A stretch of DNA of 64,000 nt from Algorimicrobium hallyeonense (GTDB lineage Bacteria > Bacteroidota > Bacteroidia > Flavobacteriales > Flavobacteriaceae): assembly GCF_042657385.1 (NCBI RefSeq), contig NZ_JBHSLA010000002.1:372001-436000 (forward strand), in the 5' to 3' direction. Shown one piece after another: positions 1-7,753 of the stretch. Position 1 is the stretch's first letter, and the number at the start of each line of letters is the position of its first letter. The translations under genes were made by a program, and so were the position numbers. The notes under the pieces were generated by a model. That model was given only the letters and a program-made list of their open reading frames with translations. It did no database searches and was not told where the DNA came from.

Positions 1-176
1 TAGCCATCTATAATCTTTCTACTTTTTATTTCAGCTTCTTCTTGACGCTCGTCTCCATCTTGAAACTTGTCTGGATGCCACTCTTTAACCAAATCACGAT
101 AGCTCTTTTTTAAAGACTTAAGCTCCAATTCCTTTTCAACTCCAAAGAGTTTCTTGTATTCGTTTATGCGCTTCAT
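1..176 (-). CDS. J-domain (DnaJ-like) protein, N-terminal part only
   Basis: This gene starts with ATG at 176 and runs off the left edge, so only about 58 residues are visible. The reading begins MKRINEYKKLFGVEKEL and contains the J-domain signature HPD at residues 34-36 (WHPDKF), preceded by a basic helix (LKKSYRDLVKEW). J-domains stimulate the ATPase of Hsp70/DnaK. In Bacteroidota a similar N-terminus is found in small cytoplasmic proteins that join a J-domain to a KTSC domain; that C-terminal part cannot be checked here. A good promoter lies just upstream on the same strand. The J-domain call is firm and the family call is an inference. Confidence 0.75.
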   Translation of the reverse strand, partial: MKRINEYKKLFGVEKELELKSLKKSYRDLVKEWHPDKFQDGDERQEEAEIKSRKIIDG

Positions 177-196
177 ACCAAATTTATTTGAGGGCG

Positions 197-226
197 CAAA
201 AGTACATGTAAATAACACATAAACAA
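197..226 (-). promoter_or_regulatory. Promoter of the J-domain gene
   Basis: On the - strand the -7 box TACTTTTG (204 to 197) is preceded by TTG (226 to 224) with a 19-nt spacer. This matches the Bacteroidota housekeeping consensus TTG / TAnnTTTG. The -7 box ends about 20 nt before the ATG at 176. Confidence 0.6.
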
Positions 227-327
227 CATTAATAATTAAATAATGTTTAGTTGGTTTTTAATCTATTAAATATGATTAATTTTATAACCATGAATAAATT
301 CTGTTATCCTTAAAATCTTACTGAAAT

Positions 328-765
328 ATGACTTCAAAAATCCAATCCATTCATGTTAAAGATTTAGAAGGTGCTGTTGTTGATTTAATATTGAGGTACA
401 ACAACAAAATTTTATTACTAATTATTTATAATAATGACTGTTTAGGATGTACAGGACGCGCTATTCCTCTTGCTTATGAATTTCAAACAAAATACCCGGT
501 TATTCAAGTAATTGGTATTCATTCTGATTTTAAAAATCGAGAAGGAACTAAAACATCTATAACGCGTATTTTTAGAAATGGTCAAATTCCCTTTCCAATT
601 TACATTGACGAACATCATAGAGTCTATGATCAATTCGAAGCAGAAGGGACTCCGCAATGGGTTTTAATTACAGAAAATGGCACCTTGTTCCGTTCCTTTT
701 TTGGGTCTCAAGCTAATGCCCAAAACAGGCTCTACTACGCCATTGAAGCGCTTATAAATAATTAA
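328..765 (+). CDS. Thioredoxin-like / peroxiredoxin-like protein
   Basis: A 145-residue thioredoxin-fold protein of the TlpA/AhpC-TSA superfamily. A strand (ILLLIIYNN) leads into a CxxC active site, Cys38-Leu-Gly-Cys41, and the cis-proline motif GTP is at 107-109 before a strand (QWVLIT). The FPIYIDEHHRVYDQF stretch resembles the insert of TlpA-like redoxins. There is no signal peptide, so it probably acts in the cytoplasm, reducing disulfides or peroxides; the substrate is unknown. It stands alone, with 163 nt before the next gene. An 8-bp inverted repeat (798-805 / 838-845) follows the stop but lacks a T-run. Confidence 0.75.
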   Translation: MTSKIQSIHVKDLEGAVVDLILRYNNKILLLIIYNNDCLGCTGRAIPLAYEFQTKYPVIQVIGIHSDFKNREGTKTSITRIFRNGQIPFPIYIDEHHRVYDQFEAEGTPQWVLITENGTLFRSFFGSQANAQNRLYYAIEALINN

Positions 766-886
766 AATGTACGTCTATACTATTCATTTACTTGAAATTA
801 GGGTTAAAACCGCATAAAAATTTTGCCGAAATATTAAAACCCTAAACCTTTAATACATTAAACCTAGCATAATTTTATATAAAAGT

Positions 887-894
887 TATATTTG
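887..894 (+). promoter_or_regulatory. -7 promoter box of the beta-helix T9SS gene
   Basis: TATATTTG matches the TAnnTTTG consensus and ends 34 nt before the ATG at 929. I find no convincing -33 TTG at the expected spacing, so support rests on the -7 element alone. Confidence 0.45.
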
Positions 895-928
895 ACCCCA
901 ATTTTAATAACCCCAAATTTTTAAACAC

Positions 929-2851
929 ATGAAAAAAATTACGTTTACAATTTTTACAATTTGCTTATGTATAACAGAGTTTGCTTTAGCACAAACGGTT
1001 ATCCATGTTCCAACAGATCAATCTACTGTTCAAGCTGCGGTAAATGCCGCATCCAATAATGATATAATAGTTGTTGCCAATGGTACTTATAACGAAAGTA
1101 TTAATCTTGCTACGGGACCAAATGGTATTTCTATTCAAGCAGAAAATGCAGGTAATGCAATCATTAATGGTAATTCGGCACCAGCTTTTTTTGCGGCTGG
1201 ACATACCGGAAATATTACAATCTCTGGGTTTACCTTAACCTCTTCTTTAAACTCTAATAGTCAAGGCATCATTCATATGTCCAATGTATTGGGTCATATA
1301 TCCGTAATTGGTAACGCGTTTTCAGCAGATAACACAAACGGAATCTATCTGAACTCTAATAGTACTATAGAATTGAGTGCCTCTATTTTAAATAATAGTT
1401 TTGGTAATTTCGGCAATGACGACCTGATAAAAATTGGTGTAGGTGAAAATGGTATTGGTGGAGATGCTAATATTCTGATTGATAATAACTCCAACACAGG
1501 AACATTAGAAGATGATGCTATAGAGGTTGCTTTTGAAAATAACAATAGCCATGCAACTTTGGTAATTACCAATAATAATTTTAGCAACTGGCTTGGATCT
1601 GGCAGCGGTATAGATGTACACCTAGGAAATGGTAGTCCTGCAGCTACTAATTTAGAAGCTCGCTTTACTATTGCTGGAAACATGTTAACCAATGTGGATG
1701 GTGATGCGCTTTTAATTAATTTAGATGGTATTAATAACACCCTTTATGGAACTATATCAAATAACACCATTATAGGTGATAATTTAAACACGAGTAATGG
1801 TATGTTTATAGATGGTGACAGTACATCCAATGGTGTGCAAGCAACCTTAACAATTAATAACAACACGATATCTGGTATCATAAACAACGGTATTTATGAT
1901 AGGCCGTTTTGCGATGATGTTTCAACAGATGTTTGGAATTTAGTTATTAATAATAATACTATAGATAATCCAAATTCCGACAATTCACCTGCCGATATGA
2001 GTCAAGCCGGAATTTTAATTACAGATTCATCAGGTATTGATGATGAAAATTATATTATTAATGCTGAAATAACAAACAATACCATTACCAATCTTAATGG
2101 TGTTACAGATTGTATTATTATTGCAAGACCTACAACAACTCTAGAAGCTACAGCTATCATAAATTATGCTGCTTCAGGAAACTCGTGCGCACCAACATTA
2201 TTAGGAAATCCTACAAGTACAGCAGACCCCGTTTCAAACAGCCTTGATTTGTTTGAAATTGGCAATTTAGTTTGGAATGACTTGGACGGTAACGGCATTA
2301 AGGATTCAGGTGAGACTGGTGTAGAAGGTGTAACAATTCGCATTGCAGGAAATGGCTTTTTAGGATCTACAACATCTAATGCCAACGGTATTTACATCTT
2401 ACCTGCTTTAACACCAGGAACGTATACCTTAACCGCAGTACCTACCTTAAACTTGCCAGATATTAGTATTCAAAATGCAGGTGGAGATCCCACAGTAGAT
2501 AGTGATTTTGATCCTATAACCAAAACTGTCAATGTGACGCTAACAGCAGGTGGTTCAAACAATTTAGATATTGATTTAGGCATTTACGATAGTTCAACAT
2601 TAGGTTTAACCAAAGTTAATTTTAATGCTGTTAGTTTCTATCCAAATCCGGTTTCTAACTTCTTAACAATTAATACCCAATTAACAAATTATAAGTATAC
2701 CATTTACTCTGTACAAGGGCAACTAATTACTTCTAAAGCATCCAATAATCAAATGCAACGCATAGATTTCAATAATTTTGCTACAGGCGTTTATGTTTTG
2801 ATTATTAATACTAATGAAAAATCTTATTCCTATAAAGTGATTAAAAAGTAA
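929..2851 (+). CDS. Secreted beta-helix protein with SdrD-B-like domain and T9SS type A sorting domain
   Basis: A 640-residue secreted protein. It has a Sec signal peptide (MKKITFTIFTICLCITEFALAQ). Residues about 25-430 are rich in Asn/Ile/Gly with regularly spaced NNT/NNS turns, typical of a right-handed parallel beta-helix. An SdrD-B/Cna-B-like beta-sandwich follows (about 445-550; IGNLVWNDLDGNGIKDSGE, a Ca-binding-like DxDGNG). The C-terminal domain (about 565-640) has FYPNPVSNFLTI and ends GVYVLIINTNEKSYSYKVIKK, the type A T9SS sorting signal. It should be exported by Sec, carried across the outer membrane by the T9SS and anchored at the surface. Beta-helices are often polysaccharide lyases or adhesins, but no catalytic residues can be assigned. 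Confidence 0.85.
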   Translation: MKKITFTIFTICLCITEFALAQTVIHVPTDQSTVQAAVNAASNNDIIVVANGTYNESINLATGPNGISIQAENAGNAIINGNSAPAFFAAGHTGNITISGFTLTSSLNSNSQGIIHMSNVLGHISVIGNAFSADNTNGIYLNSNSTIELSASILNNSFGNFGNDDLIKIGVGENGIGGDANILIDNNSNTGTLEDDAIEVAFENNNSHATLVITNNNFSNWLGSGSGIDVHLGNGSPAATNLEARFTIAGNMLTNVDGDALLINLDGINNTLYGTISNNTIIGDNLNTSNGMFIDGDSTSNGVQATLTINNNTISGIINNGIYDRPFCDDVSTDVWNLVINNNTIDNPNSDNSPADMSQAGILITDSSGIDDENYIINAEITNNTITNLNGVTDCIIIARPTTTLEATAIINYAASGNSCAPTLLGNPTSTADPVSNSLDLFEIGNLVWNDLDGNGIKDSGETGVEGVTIRIAGNGFLGSTTSNANGIYILPALTPGTYTLTAVPTLNLPDISIQNAGGDPTVDSDFDPITKTVNVTLTAGGSNNLDIDLGIYDSSTLGLTKVNFNAVSFYPNPVSNFLTINTQLTNYKYTIYSVQGQLITSKASNNQMQRIDFNNFATGVYVLIINTNEKSYSYKVIKK

Positions 2852-2879
2852 CCTACTTATTAATCAACCCTTTTACAAC

Positions 2880-2945
2880 ATTAGCTTGCCGAATTATCAC
2901 TATTTCACAATGGTGTCATGATTTAGCAAGCTAATATTGTTTTTA
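2880..2945 (+). terminator. Possible terminator with long loop
   Basis: A perfect 10-bp inverted repeat (ATTAGCTTGC at 2880-2889, GCAAGCTAAT at 2926-2935) is followed by a T-rich tail (ATTGTTTTT). It lies 28 nt after the stop of the beta-helix gene. The 36-nt loop is long for an intrinsic terminator, so the assignment is tentative. Confidence 0.4.
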
Positions 2946-3276
2946 CTAATGCACGAATTTACTACCAAATTATAATTTTGGATGCCCAAATGCTGTTTTC
3001 TCTTGAAGTTGGTTATTCCTTAATTGTGTTTTTTCTTCAGAAATTTAAATAATGAGCCCCTTTGATTAAAGGCCAAGGCAAATTCTTCTTTCTCCTGTTG
3101 TAACAAGAAAACTTATGGTAATAGGTTTGGTTTAAAATTTCAAACATTCCAAAAACATCCGTAATTACCATTAATATTTTTTGTATTGCGTTAAATATAA
3201 ATCTATTAGAGACTGTCTGATACATTGATAATAATTACATTCCTGAAAACCTAAAAAATTCTAAAACTATGAAACT
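2946..3276 (+). other. Intergenic stretch with no recognisable gene
   Basis: About 330 bases before the SDR gene. A 62-codon open frame on the - strand (3037-3225) has no recognisable motif and I do not support it. No TAnnTTTG box is present near the SDR start; the nearest sequence is TACATTG at about 3222. Confidence 0.4.
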
Positions 3277-4011
3277 ATGAAAAACAACGTCATTATAATT
3301 ACTGGAGCCTCAAGTGGAATTGGAAAAGCTACAGCAAAACTATTAGCTAAAAAAGGTGCTAAAGTGGTTCTTACGGCAAGAAGCACAGATAAATTAAACA
3401 CTTTAAAAAAAGAAATTGAAGATAACCAAGGTGAAGCATATGTTGTAACTGCAGATGTTACAGATAAAAAAGCATTTGAAACTGTGGTGACTAAAACACT
3501 AGAAAAATATGGAACCATTAATTCTTTAATTAATAATGCAGGTTTAATGCCCTTATCATTTGTTGAAAAATTAAAAACTGATGAATGGAATACCATGGTA
3601 GACGTCAATATTAAAGGCGTGTTAAATGGCGTGTCAGCTGTACTCCCTACTCTAATCAAAAATAAAGGCGGTGACATCATTAATATTTCTTCTATGGCTG
3701 CAAATCGTTATTTCCCAGGAGGTGCGGTTTACTGCGCTACAAAATCTGCTGTTAAGATGTTTTCCGAAGGACTACGACAAGAATTAGCACCAAAATACGG
3801 TATTAATGTAACGTCTATTGAGCCCGGAGCTGTGGATACGAATTTAACTGATACCATTACTGATGAAGACATTAAAGAGAAAATGTCTGGCATGCAGAGC
3901 ATGACAACTTTAAAAGCCGATGATATTGCCAATGCTATTTACTACGCTTTATCACAACCTGATCATGTAAATATTAATGATGTGTATATCGTGCCAAGTG
4001 AACAACAATAA
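3277..4011 (+). CDS. SDR family NAD(P)-dependent oxidoreductase
   Basis: A 244-residue classical short-chain dehydrogenase/reductase. It has the cofactor motif TGASSGIG at 9-16, NNAG at 86-89, a catalytic serine in NISSM (about 138-139) and the YxxxK pair Tyr152/Lys156. It resembles the broad-specificity SDRs that act on small carbonyls or alcohols; the exact substrate cannot be read from the sequence. The aldehyde dehydrogenase follows 12 nt downstream, so the two are almost certainly co-transcribed. The start is the ATG at 3277. An out-of-frame ATG at 3269 reads only three codons before a stop that overlaps the real start. Confidence 0.85.
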   Translation: MKNNVIIITGASSGIGKATAKLLAKKGAKVVLTARSTDKLNTLKKEIEDNQGEAYVVTADVTDKKAFETVVTKTLEKYGTINSLINNAGLMPLSFVEKLKTDEWNTMVDVNIKGVLNGVSAVLPTLIKNKGGDIINISSMAANRYFPGGAVYCATKSAVKMFSEGLRQELAPKYGINVTSIEPGAVDTNLTDTITDEDIKEKMSGMQSMTTLKADDIANAIYYALSQPDHVNINDVYIVPSEQQ

Positions 4012-4023
4012 AAAATAAAAACT

Positions 4024-5412
4024 ATGAAAACTGAAACAAAAACCTTTAAAACTATAAACCCAGCCACTGGAAAAACGTTGGAAACCTATAATTATATGTC
4101 TGATTCTGAAGTGGAGTCAATAATAGAAAAATCGCACAAAGCGTTTACAGCATGGCGTTCAAAATCCATTGAAGCACGTGGTAAAATAATTCAAGCAATA
4201 GAAAAAGAATTAATAAATCAAAAGTCCGATTTAGCACAGCTTATGACAGACGAAATGGGGAAACTCATTAAACAAAGTCATCAGGAAGTAAAATTGTGTG
4301 CTGGTATTTGCGATTATTCCGCCTCTATTGCTGCAGATAATTTAAAAAACGAAACCCGCGAATTATCCAACGGCGGTAAAGGTATTGTTACCTACGCACC
4401 TATTGGAATTATTTACGGAATTCAGCCTTGGAATTACCCAAGCTACCAGGTAATTCGTTATGCTATTACTAATTTAATTGCTGGAAATAGTGTGTTATTA
4501 AAGCATGCTGCTAACGTTACTGGAACGGCTAAACGTTTAGAATCTATATTTAAAAATGCAGGCTTACCAGATGGATTATTTAGCGTTTTAATAATAGATC
4601 ACGACCAATCAGATACGGTTATAAAACATAAATTAGTTAGAGGTGTTACCCTTACAGGTAGTCCAGTTGCTGGAAAAGCTATAGGTAAATTGGCTAGTGA
4701 AAATTTAAAGAAAACCGTTTTAGAATTAGGAAGTAATGATGCTTATCTAATTTTAAAGGATGCTGATATGGAAAATGCCGTAAAACAATCTGTTATGGGT
4801 CGTATTTATAACAACGGTGAAACATGTATTGCTGCCAAACGATTTATTGCTGTGGATGCCATTTACGATAAATTCAAAGACGCTTTTGTAAAGGCTATGA
4901 GCGAAATTAAATTAGGAAATCCCAATGAAAAAGAGACAGAGTTAGGTCCTATGGCTCGCAAAGATTTACGTGAAAAAATCCATAAACAAGTAACGGAAAG
5001 TGTTGAAAAAGGAGCAAAAATTCTATGTGGTGGAAAACCGCAAGAAGGTGACGGTTATTATTATCCGGCTACAGTTTTAGAAAATGTAAAACCTGGACAG
5101 CCAGCTTACGATGATGAACTTTTTGGACCCGTTGCATCACTTATCAAAGCTAAAAATGAAGAAGACGCCATGCGAATTGCCAACGACAGCCGTTTTGGAT
5201 TGGGAGGCGGAATTTTTTCCAAGGACGTAGATCGTGCTACAAAGTTAGCTGAAACACATTTTGATACGGGAATGGTTTTTATCAACTCCTTTGGTTTGGC
5301 CGATCCTACAATGCCATTTGGTGGTGTAAAAGATTCTGGTTATGGTCGTGAGCACGGTGGATTTGGTATGAAAGAATTTGTAAACGTTAAGTCTATATTA
5401 ATTAGCGATTAG
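4024..5412 (+). CDS. NAD(P)-dependent aldehyde dehydrogenase (succinate-semialdehyde dehydrogenase-like)
   Basis: A 462-residue ALDH superfamily enzyme that oxidises an aldehyde to the acid. Visible catalytic features are PWNYP (about 135-139), Lys160 in LLKHAA, Glu234 in LELGS and the nucleophile Cys268 in NNGETCIA. Its length and the GSND (not GGKD) variant fit the GabD2/YneI-like succinate-semialdehyde dehydrogenases, which are slightly shorter than the usual 480-500 residues. It sits between an SDR and a cupin in a block of carbonyl-handling genes, so a general detoxifying role is as likely as GABA catabolism. Confidence 0.85.
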   Translation: MKTETKTFKTINPATGKTLETYNYMSDSEVESIIEKSHKAFTAWRSKSIEARGKIIQAIEKELINQKSDLAQLMTDEMGKLIKQSHQEVKLCAGICDYSASIAADNLKNETRELSNGGKGIVTYAPIGIIYGIQPWNYPSYQVIRYAITNLIAGNSVLLKHAANVTGTAKRLESIFKNAGLPDGLFSVLIIDHDQSDTVIKHKLVRGVTLTGSPVAGKAIGKLASENLKKTVLELGSNDAYLILKDADMENAVKQSVMGRIYNNGETCIAAKRFIAVDAIYDKFKDAFVKAMSEIKLGNPNEKETELGPMARKDLREKIHKQVTESVEKGAKILCGGKPQEGDGYYYPATVLENVKPGQPAYDDELFGPVASLIKAKNEEDAMRIANDSRFGLGGGIFSKDVDRATKLAETHFDTGMVFINSFGLADPTMPFGGVKDSGYGREHGGFGMKEFVNVKSILISD

Positions 5413-5446
5413 TAAATTTTTATCTTAAATATAGGATTATCAGAAA

Positions 5447-5490
5447 AGCATATTTTATCTCGGATATTTTTGTCCGCTATTAAATATGCT
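5447..5490. promoter_or_regulatory. Extended operator-like dyad overlapping the cupin promoter
   Basis: A two-part inverted repeat is centred on 5468.5. The outer arms are AGCATATTT (5447-5455) and AAATATGCT (5482-5490); the inner arms are CGGA (5461-5464) and TCCG (5473-5476). It covers the -33 element and spacer of the promoter at 5469-5499. Because no T-run follows, an operator is more likely than a terminator for the upstream dehydrogenase. Confidence 0.5.
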
Positions 5491-5499
5491 TTACCTTTG
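5469..5499 (+). promoter_or_regulatory. Promoter of the cupin gene
   Basis: TTTG at 5469-5472, a 19-nt spacer and TACCTTTG at 5492-5499 closely match the Bacteroidota promoter consensus. Transcription would start near 5505, giving a leader of about 60 nt before the ATG at 5567. Confidence 0.65.
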
Positions 5500-5566
5500 T
5501 GAAACAAATACAATAAAGCTATAGCCAACATTTTATTAACAAACATCCATCTTTAAATATACATTT

Positions 5567-5905
5567 ATGAAAACAGCATCCATAACAGACCAATTGGTTT
5601 ATAAAACAGATAAACCTGCTATTAGTGTACTACTTGATAGCGATCACTCTAAAGAAATTAGAATTGTCATGCGCAAAGGCCAAATTATGAAAGAACATAA
5701 AGCACCTGCTCCTATTGTGGTTTCTATTTTTGAAGGCGCCATAGAATTTGGCGTTAATGGCGAAAAATTACAATTAAAAAAAGGCGATTTAATTGCTTTA
5801 GAAGCCCATGTTCCTCATGATTTGTTATGTACCGCTGATTGTATTGTGCGCTTATCTTTATCCAAAACAGATAGTGTTAATCGTGTGGAGCGTGTGGTTG
5901 AATAG
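5567..5905 (+). CDS. Small cupin-domain protein
   Basis: A 112-residue single-domain cupin. The conserved beta-barrel pattern is visible: MKEHKAPAPIVVSIFEGAIEFGVNGEKLQLKKGDLIAL covers the first cupin motif and the glycine turn, and EAHVPHDL supplies the second-motif histidines. Such small cupins bind a metal and may be enzymes or sensors; no substrate can be named. The gene has its own promoter with a large dyad and a strong terminator, so it is a regulated single-gene unit. In related genomes small cupins often accompany carbonyl-stress genes, which fits the neighbours here. Confidence 0.8.
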   Translation: MKTASITDQLVYKTDKPAISVLLDSDHSKEIRIVMRKGQIMKEHKAPAPIVVSIFEGAIEFGVNGEKLQLKKGDLIALEAHVPHDLLCTADCIVRLSLSKTDSVNRVERVVE

Positions 5906-5927
5906 ATTTAACTACAAACTATTATTT

Positions 5928-5960
5928 AAAAGGTCAATTCTACAAGAATAGACCTTTTTT
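5928..5960 (+). terminator. Rho-independent terminator after the cupin gene
   Basis: The stem AAAGGTC-A-ATTC pairs with GAAT-A-GACCTTT around a 5-nt loop, with one A/A mismatch, and ends in a run of six T. It lies 23 nt after the cupin stop. Confidence 0.85.
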
Positions 5961-6071
5961 AGAATTAATTGATTCTAAGTTTACGGCTAACCGTTGTTTT
6001 ACCTAATGGTTAGTCGCCTTTTATTCCTGTCCCAACCCTAAATCATTAAACCTAAACATTTGTTAAAAAAG

Positions 6072-6085
6072 AATGAACATTCATT
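6072..6085. promoter_or_regulatory. TetR-type operator, probably autoregulatory
   Basis: AATGAA-CA-TTCATT is a perfect 6+2+6 inverted repeat, the size and style of operators bound by TetR/AcrR dimers. It lies 8 nt upstream of the -7 box of the tetR-like gene, where a bound dimer would block RNA polymerase. Confidence 0.55.
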
Positions 6086-6093
6086 TTTTAACC

Positions 6094-6101
6094 TATCTTT
6101 G
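6094..6101 (+). promoter_or_regulatory. -7 promoter box of the TetR-family gene
   Basis: TATCTTTG matches TAnnTTTG and ends 17 nt before the ATG at 6119. The -33 region is occupied by the AATGAA/TTCATT dyad, and no clear TTG is seen at 19-21 nt. Confidence 0.6.
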
Positions 6102-6118
6102 TACAAGAATTAAAAAAC

Positions 6119-6712
6119 ATGGCAAAACTTCAGAAAAGTATCGATAAACGAAACGCCCTTATTAAAGCTACCATTGAGTTAGTAAATAATAATGGTTTTC
6201 ACGCCACGCCTATGAGTAAAATAGCGAAGATGGCCAATGTATCGCCAGCAACTATTTACCTCTATTTTGAAAACAAACAGGATTTGGTTAATAAAACCTA
6301 TTTAGAAGTAAAAGCCGCATTTACGGATTTTGCCTTTGCTACCTATAGTGATGAAGTTTCTGTTGAATCTGGATTTGAAACCATTTGGAAACGCATAGCC
6401 GAGTTTAAACAGACCGAACTTGACAAAGCCATGTTTTTAGCGCAATGTGATAACACACCCATGATTGACGAACCTAGCGTGCAACAAGGGATTAAACATT
6501 TACAACCCCTACTCGACCTTTGGGAACGTGGAAAGCAAGAAGGTGTTATAAAGCCTCTATCCAACTATATATTATATGCCTATGCTATTAATCCATTATC
6601 CTTTTTAATGATGGCACAAAAGCGTGGTAATTTTCAACTCGACCAGACACAAATAGATGCAGCTTTTCAATCGGCTTGGAGCAGTATAAAAACAATTGAA
6701 CACAACATATAA
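6119..6712 (+). CDS. TetR/AcrR family transcriptional regulator
   Basis: A 197-residue regulator. The N-terminal DNA-binding domain (about residues 5-55) has the typical helix-turn-helix SKIAKMANVSPATIYLYFENKQDLVN. The remainder is helical and should form the ligand-binding and dimerisation domain. It is the first gene of a tight run with the CurA-like reductase (12 nt gap), the YqhD-like reductase and the Hsp31-like gene, so it probably represses this operon and responds to a reactive aldehyde or enone. That inducer is an inference from context. A dyad operator sits at its own promoter. Confidence 0.9.
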   Translation: MAKLQKSIDKRNALIKATIELVNNNGFHATPMSKIAKMANVSPATIYLYFENKQDLVNKTYLEVKAAFTDFAFATYSDEVSVESGFETIWKRIAEFKQTELDKAMFLAQCDNTPMIDEPSVQQGIKHLQPLLDLWERGKQEGVIKPLSNYILYAYAINPLSFLMMAQKRGNFQLDQTQIDAAFQSAWSSIKTIEHNI

Positions 6713-6724
6713 AATTATCATATA

Positions 6725-7726
6725 ATGAAAACACAAACCATATTATTAAAAAATAGACCTGAAGGCAAACCAACGCTTTCAGATTTCGAGTTTATAACAG
6801 AAGACATCAAAGAAACCATCAGTTCTGGTGAAATGTTATTAGAAACGGCATACGTTTCCGTAGATCCTTATTTACGTGGTCGCATGAGTGACGCCAAGTC
6901 TTATGTTCCTCCGTTTGAATTGAACAAACCCATTCACTCTGGTGTTGTAGCCAAAGTTATCGACTCTAAAAACGACAAATTTTCGGAAGGTGATTATGTT
7001 TCAGGTATGTTGGATTGGAAAACCCAACAAATATCAAAAGGCGAAGATCTTTTAAAGGTTGATGCTAACAAAGCACCCTTGAGTGCATATTTAGGAATTT
7101 TAGGCATGACCGGTTTAACAGCTTATTGTGGATTAACACAAATTGGTAAACCGCAAGCTGGCGAAACATTAGTCGTTTCGGGAGCTGCAGGAGCCGTTGG
7201 ATCTGTTGTTGGTCAGATAGGGAAAATCCTTGGTTTACGCGTTGTTGGTATAGCTGGTACAGATGAAAAGATTGACATGCTAAAATCCAAATTTGGTTTT
7301 GATGCAGGTATTAATTATAACACAACAGACGATATGAAATCGGCAATAGCCGAAGCTGCTCCAGATGGCGTGGATATTTATTTTGATAATGTAGGAGGAC
7401 CAATTTCTGATGCTATATTCTTTAGTATTAACAAATTTGCACGCATTATTAATTGTGGCGCTATATCGGTATACAATAACACTGAATTGCCAAAAGGCTT
7501 AAGCGTACAACCATTTCTAGTTAAAAATAGCGCACTCATGCAAGGCTTTATCGTTTCGAATTATGCAGAAAAATTTCCTGAAGCCATGAAGCAACTATCA
7601 GAATGGTTATCCGAAGGAAAACTTACCTATACAGAAACAATAGTAGATGGTTTCGACAACATTCCAAAAGCTTTTATCGATTTATTTGAAGGTAAAAACA
7701 AAGGTAAAATGATTGTTAAAATCTAA
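6725..7726 (+). CDS. NADP-dependent medium-chain reductase (CurA / 2-alkenal reductase-like)
   Basis: A 333-residue zinc-independent medium-chain dehydrogenase/reductase. The N-terminus has the family motif VDPYLRGRM, and the Rossmann domain contains TAYCGLTQIGKPQAGETLVV followed by the dinucleotide signature SGAAGAVGSVVGQ; YFDNVGG lies further on. This subgroup (E. coli CurA/YncB, plant 2-alkenal reductase, leukotriene B4 12-hydroxydehydrogenase) uses NADPH to saturate the C=C bond of alpha,beta-unsaturated carbonyls. It lies 12 nt after the TetR gene and 27 nt before the YqhD-like gene, consistent with an electrophile-detoxification operon. Confidence 0.88.
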   Translation: MKTQTILLKNRPEGKPTLSDFEFITEDIKETISSGEMLLETAYVSVDPYLRGRMSDAKSYVPPFELNKPIHSGVVAKVIDSKNDKFSEGDYVSGMLDWKTQQISKGEDLLKVDANKAPLSAYLGILGMTGLTAYCGLTQIGKPQAGETLVVSGAAGAVGSVVGQIGKILGLRVVGIAGTDEKIDMLKSKFGFDAGINYNTTDDMKSAIAEAAPDGVDIYFDNVGGPISDAIFFSINKFARIINCGAISVYNNTELPKGLSVQPFLVKNSALMQGFIVSNYAEKFPEAMKQLSEWLSEGKLTYTETIVDGFDNIPKAFIDLFEGKNKGKMIVKI

Positions 7727-7753
7727 ATTTTAGAAAAACATAAAAAAAATATT

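Noticed and set aside
798..845. TTAGGGTT/AACCCTAA inverted repeat after the thioredoxin-like gene
   Set aside because: Its 32-nt loop and lack of a T-run make it a poor terminator, and a regulatory role has no support.
1345..1740. Long open frames opposite or inside confident genes (such as 1345-1740, 7897-8337, 25814-26131)
   Set aside because: They lie antisense to genes with clear domains and show no motifs of their own.
3037..3225. 62-codon open frame on the - strand in an intergenic stretch
   Set aside because: No recognisable motif and no signal, and no promoter stands out; the composition looks like intergenic DNA.
3269..3280. Three-codon mini-ORF (ATG AAA CTA TGA) overlapping the SDR start
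   Set aside because: It arises from the repeated AACTATGAAA phrase around the real start; I see no evidence that it regulates translation.
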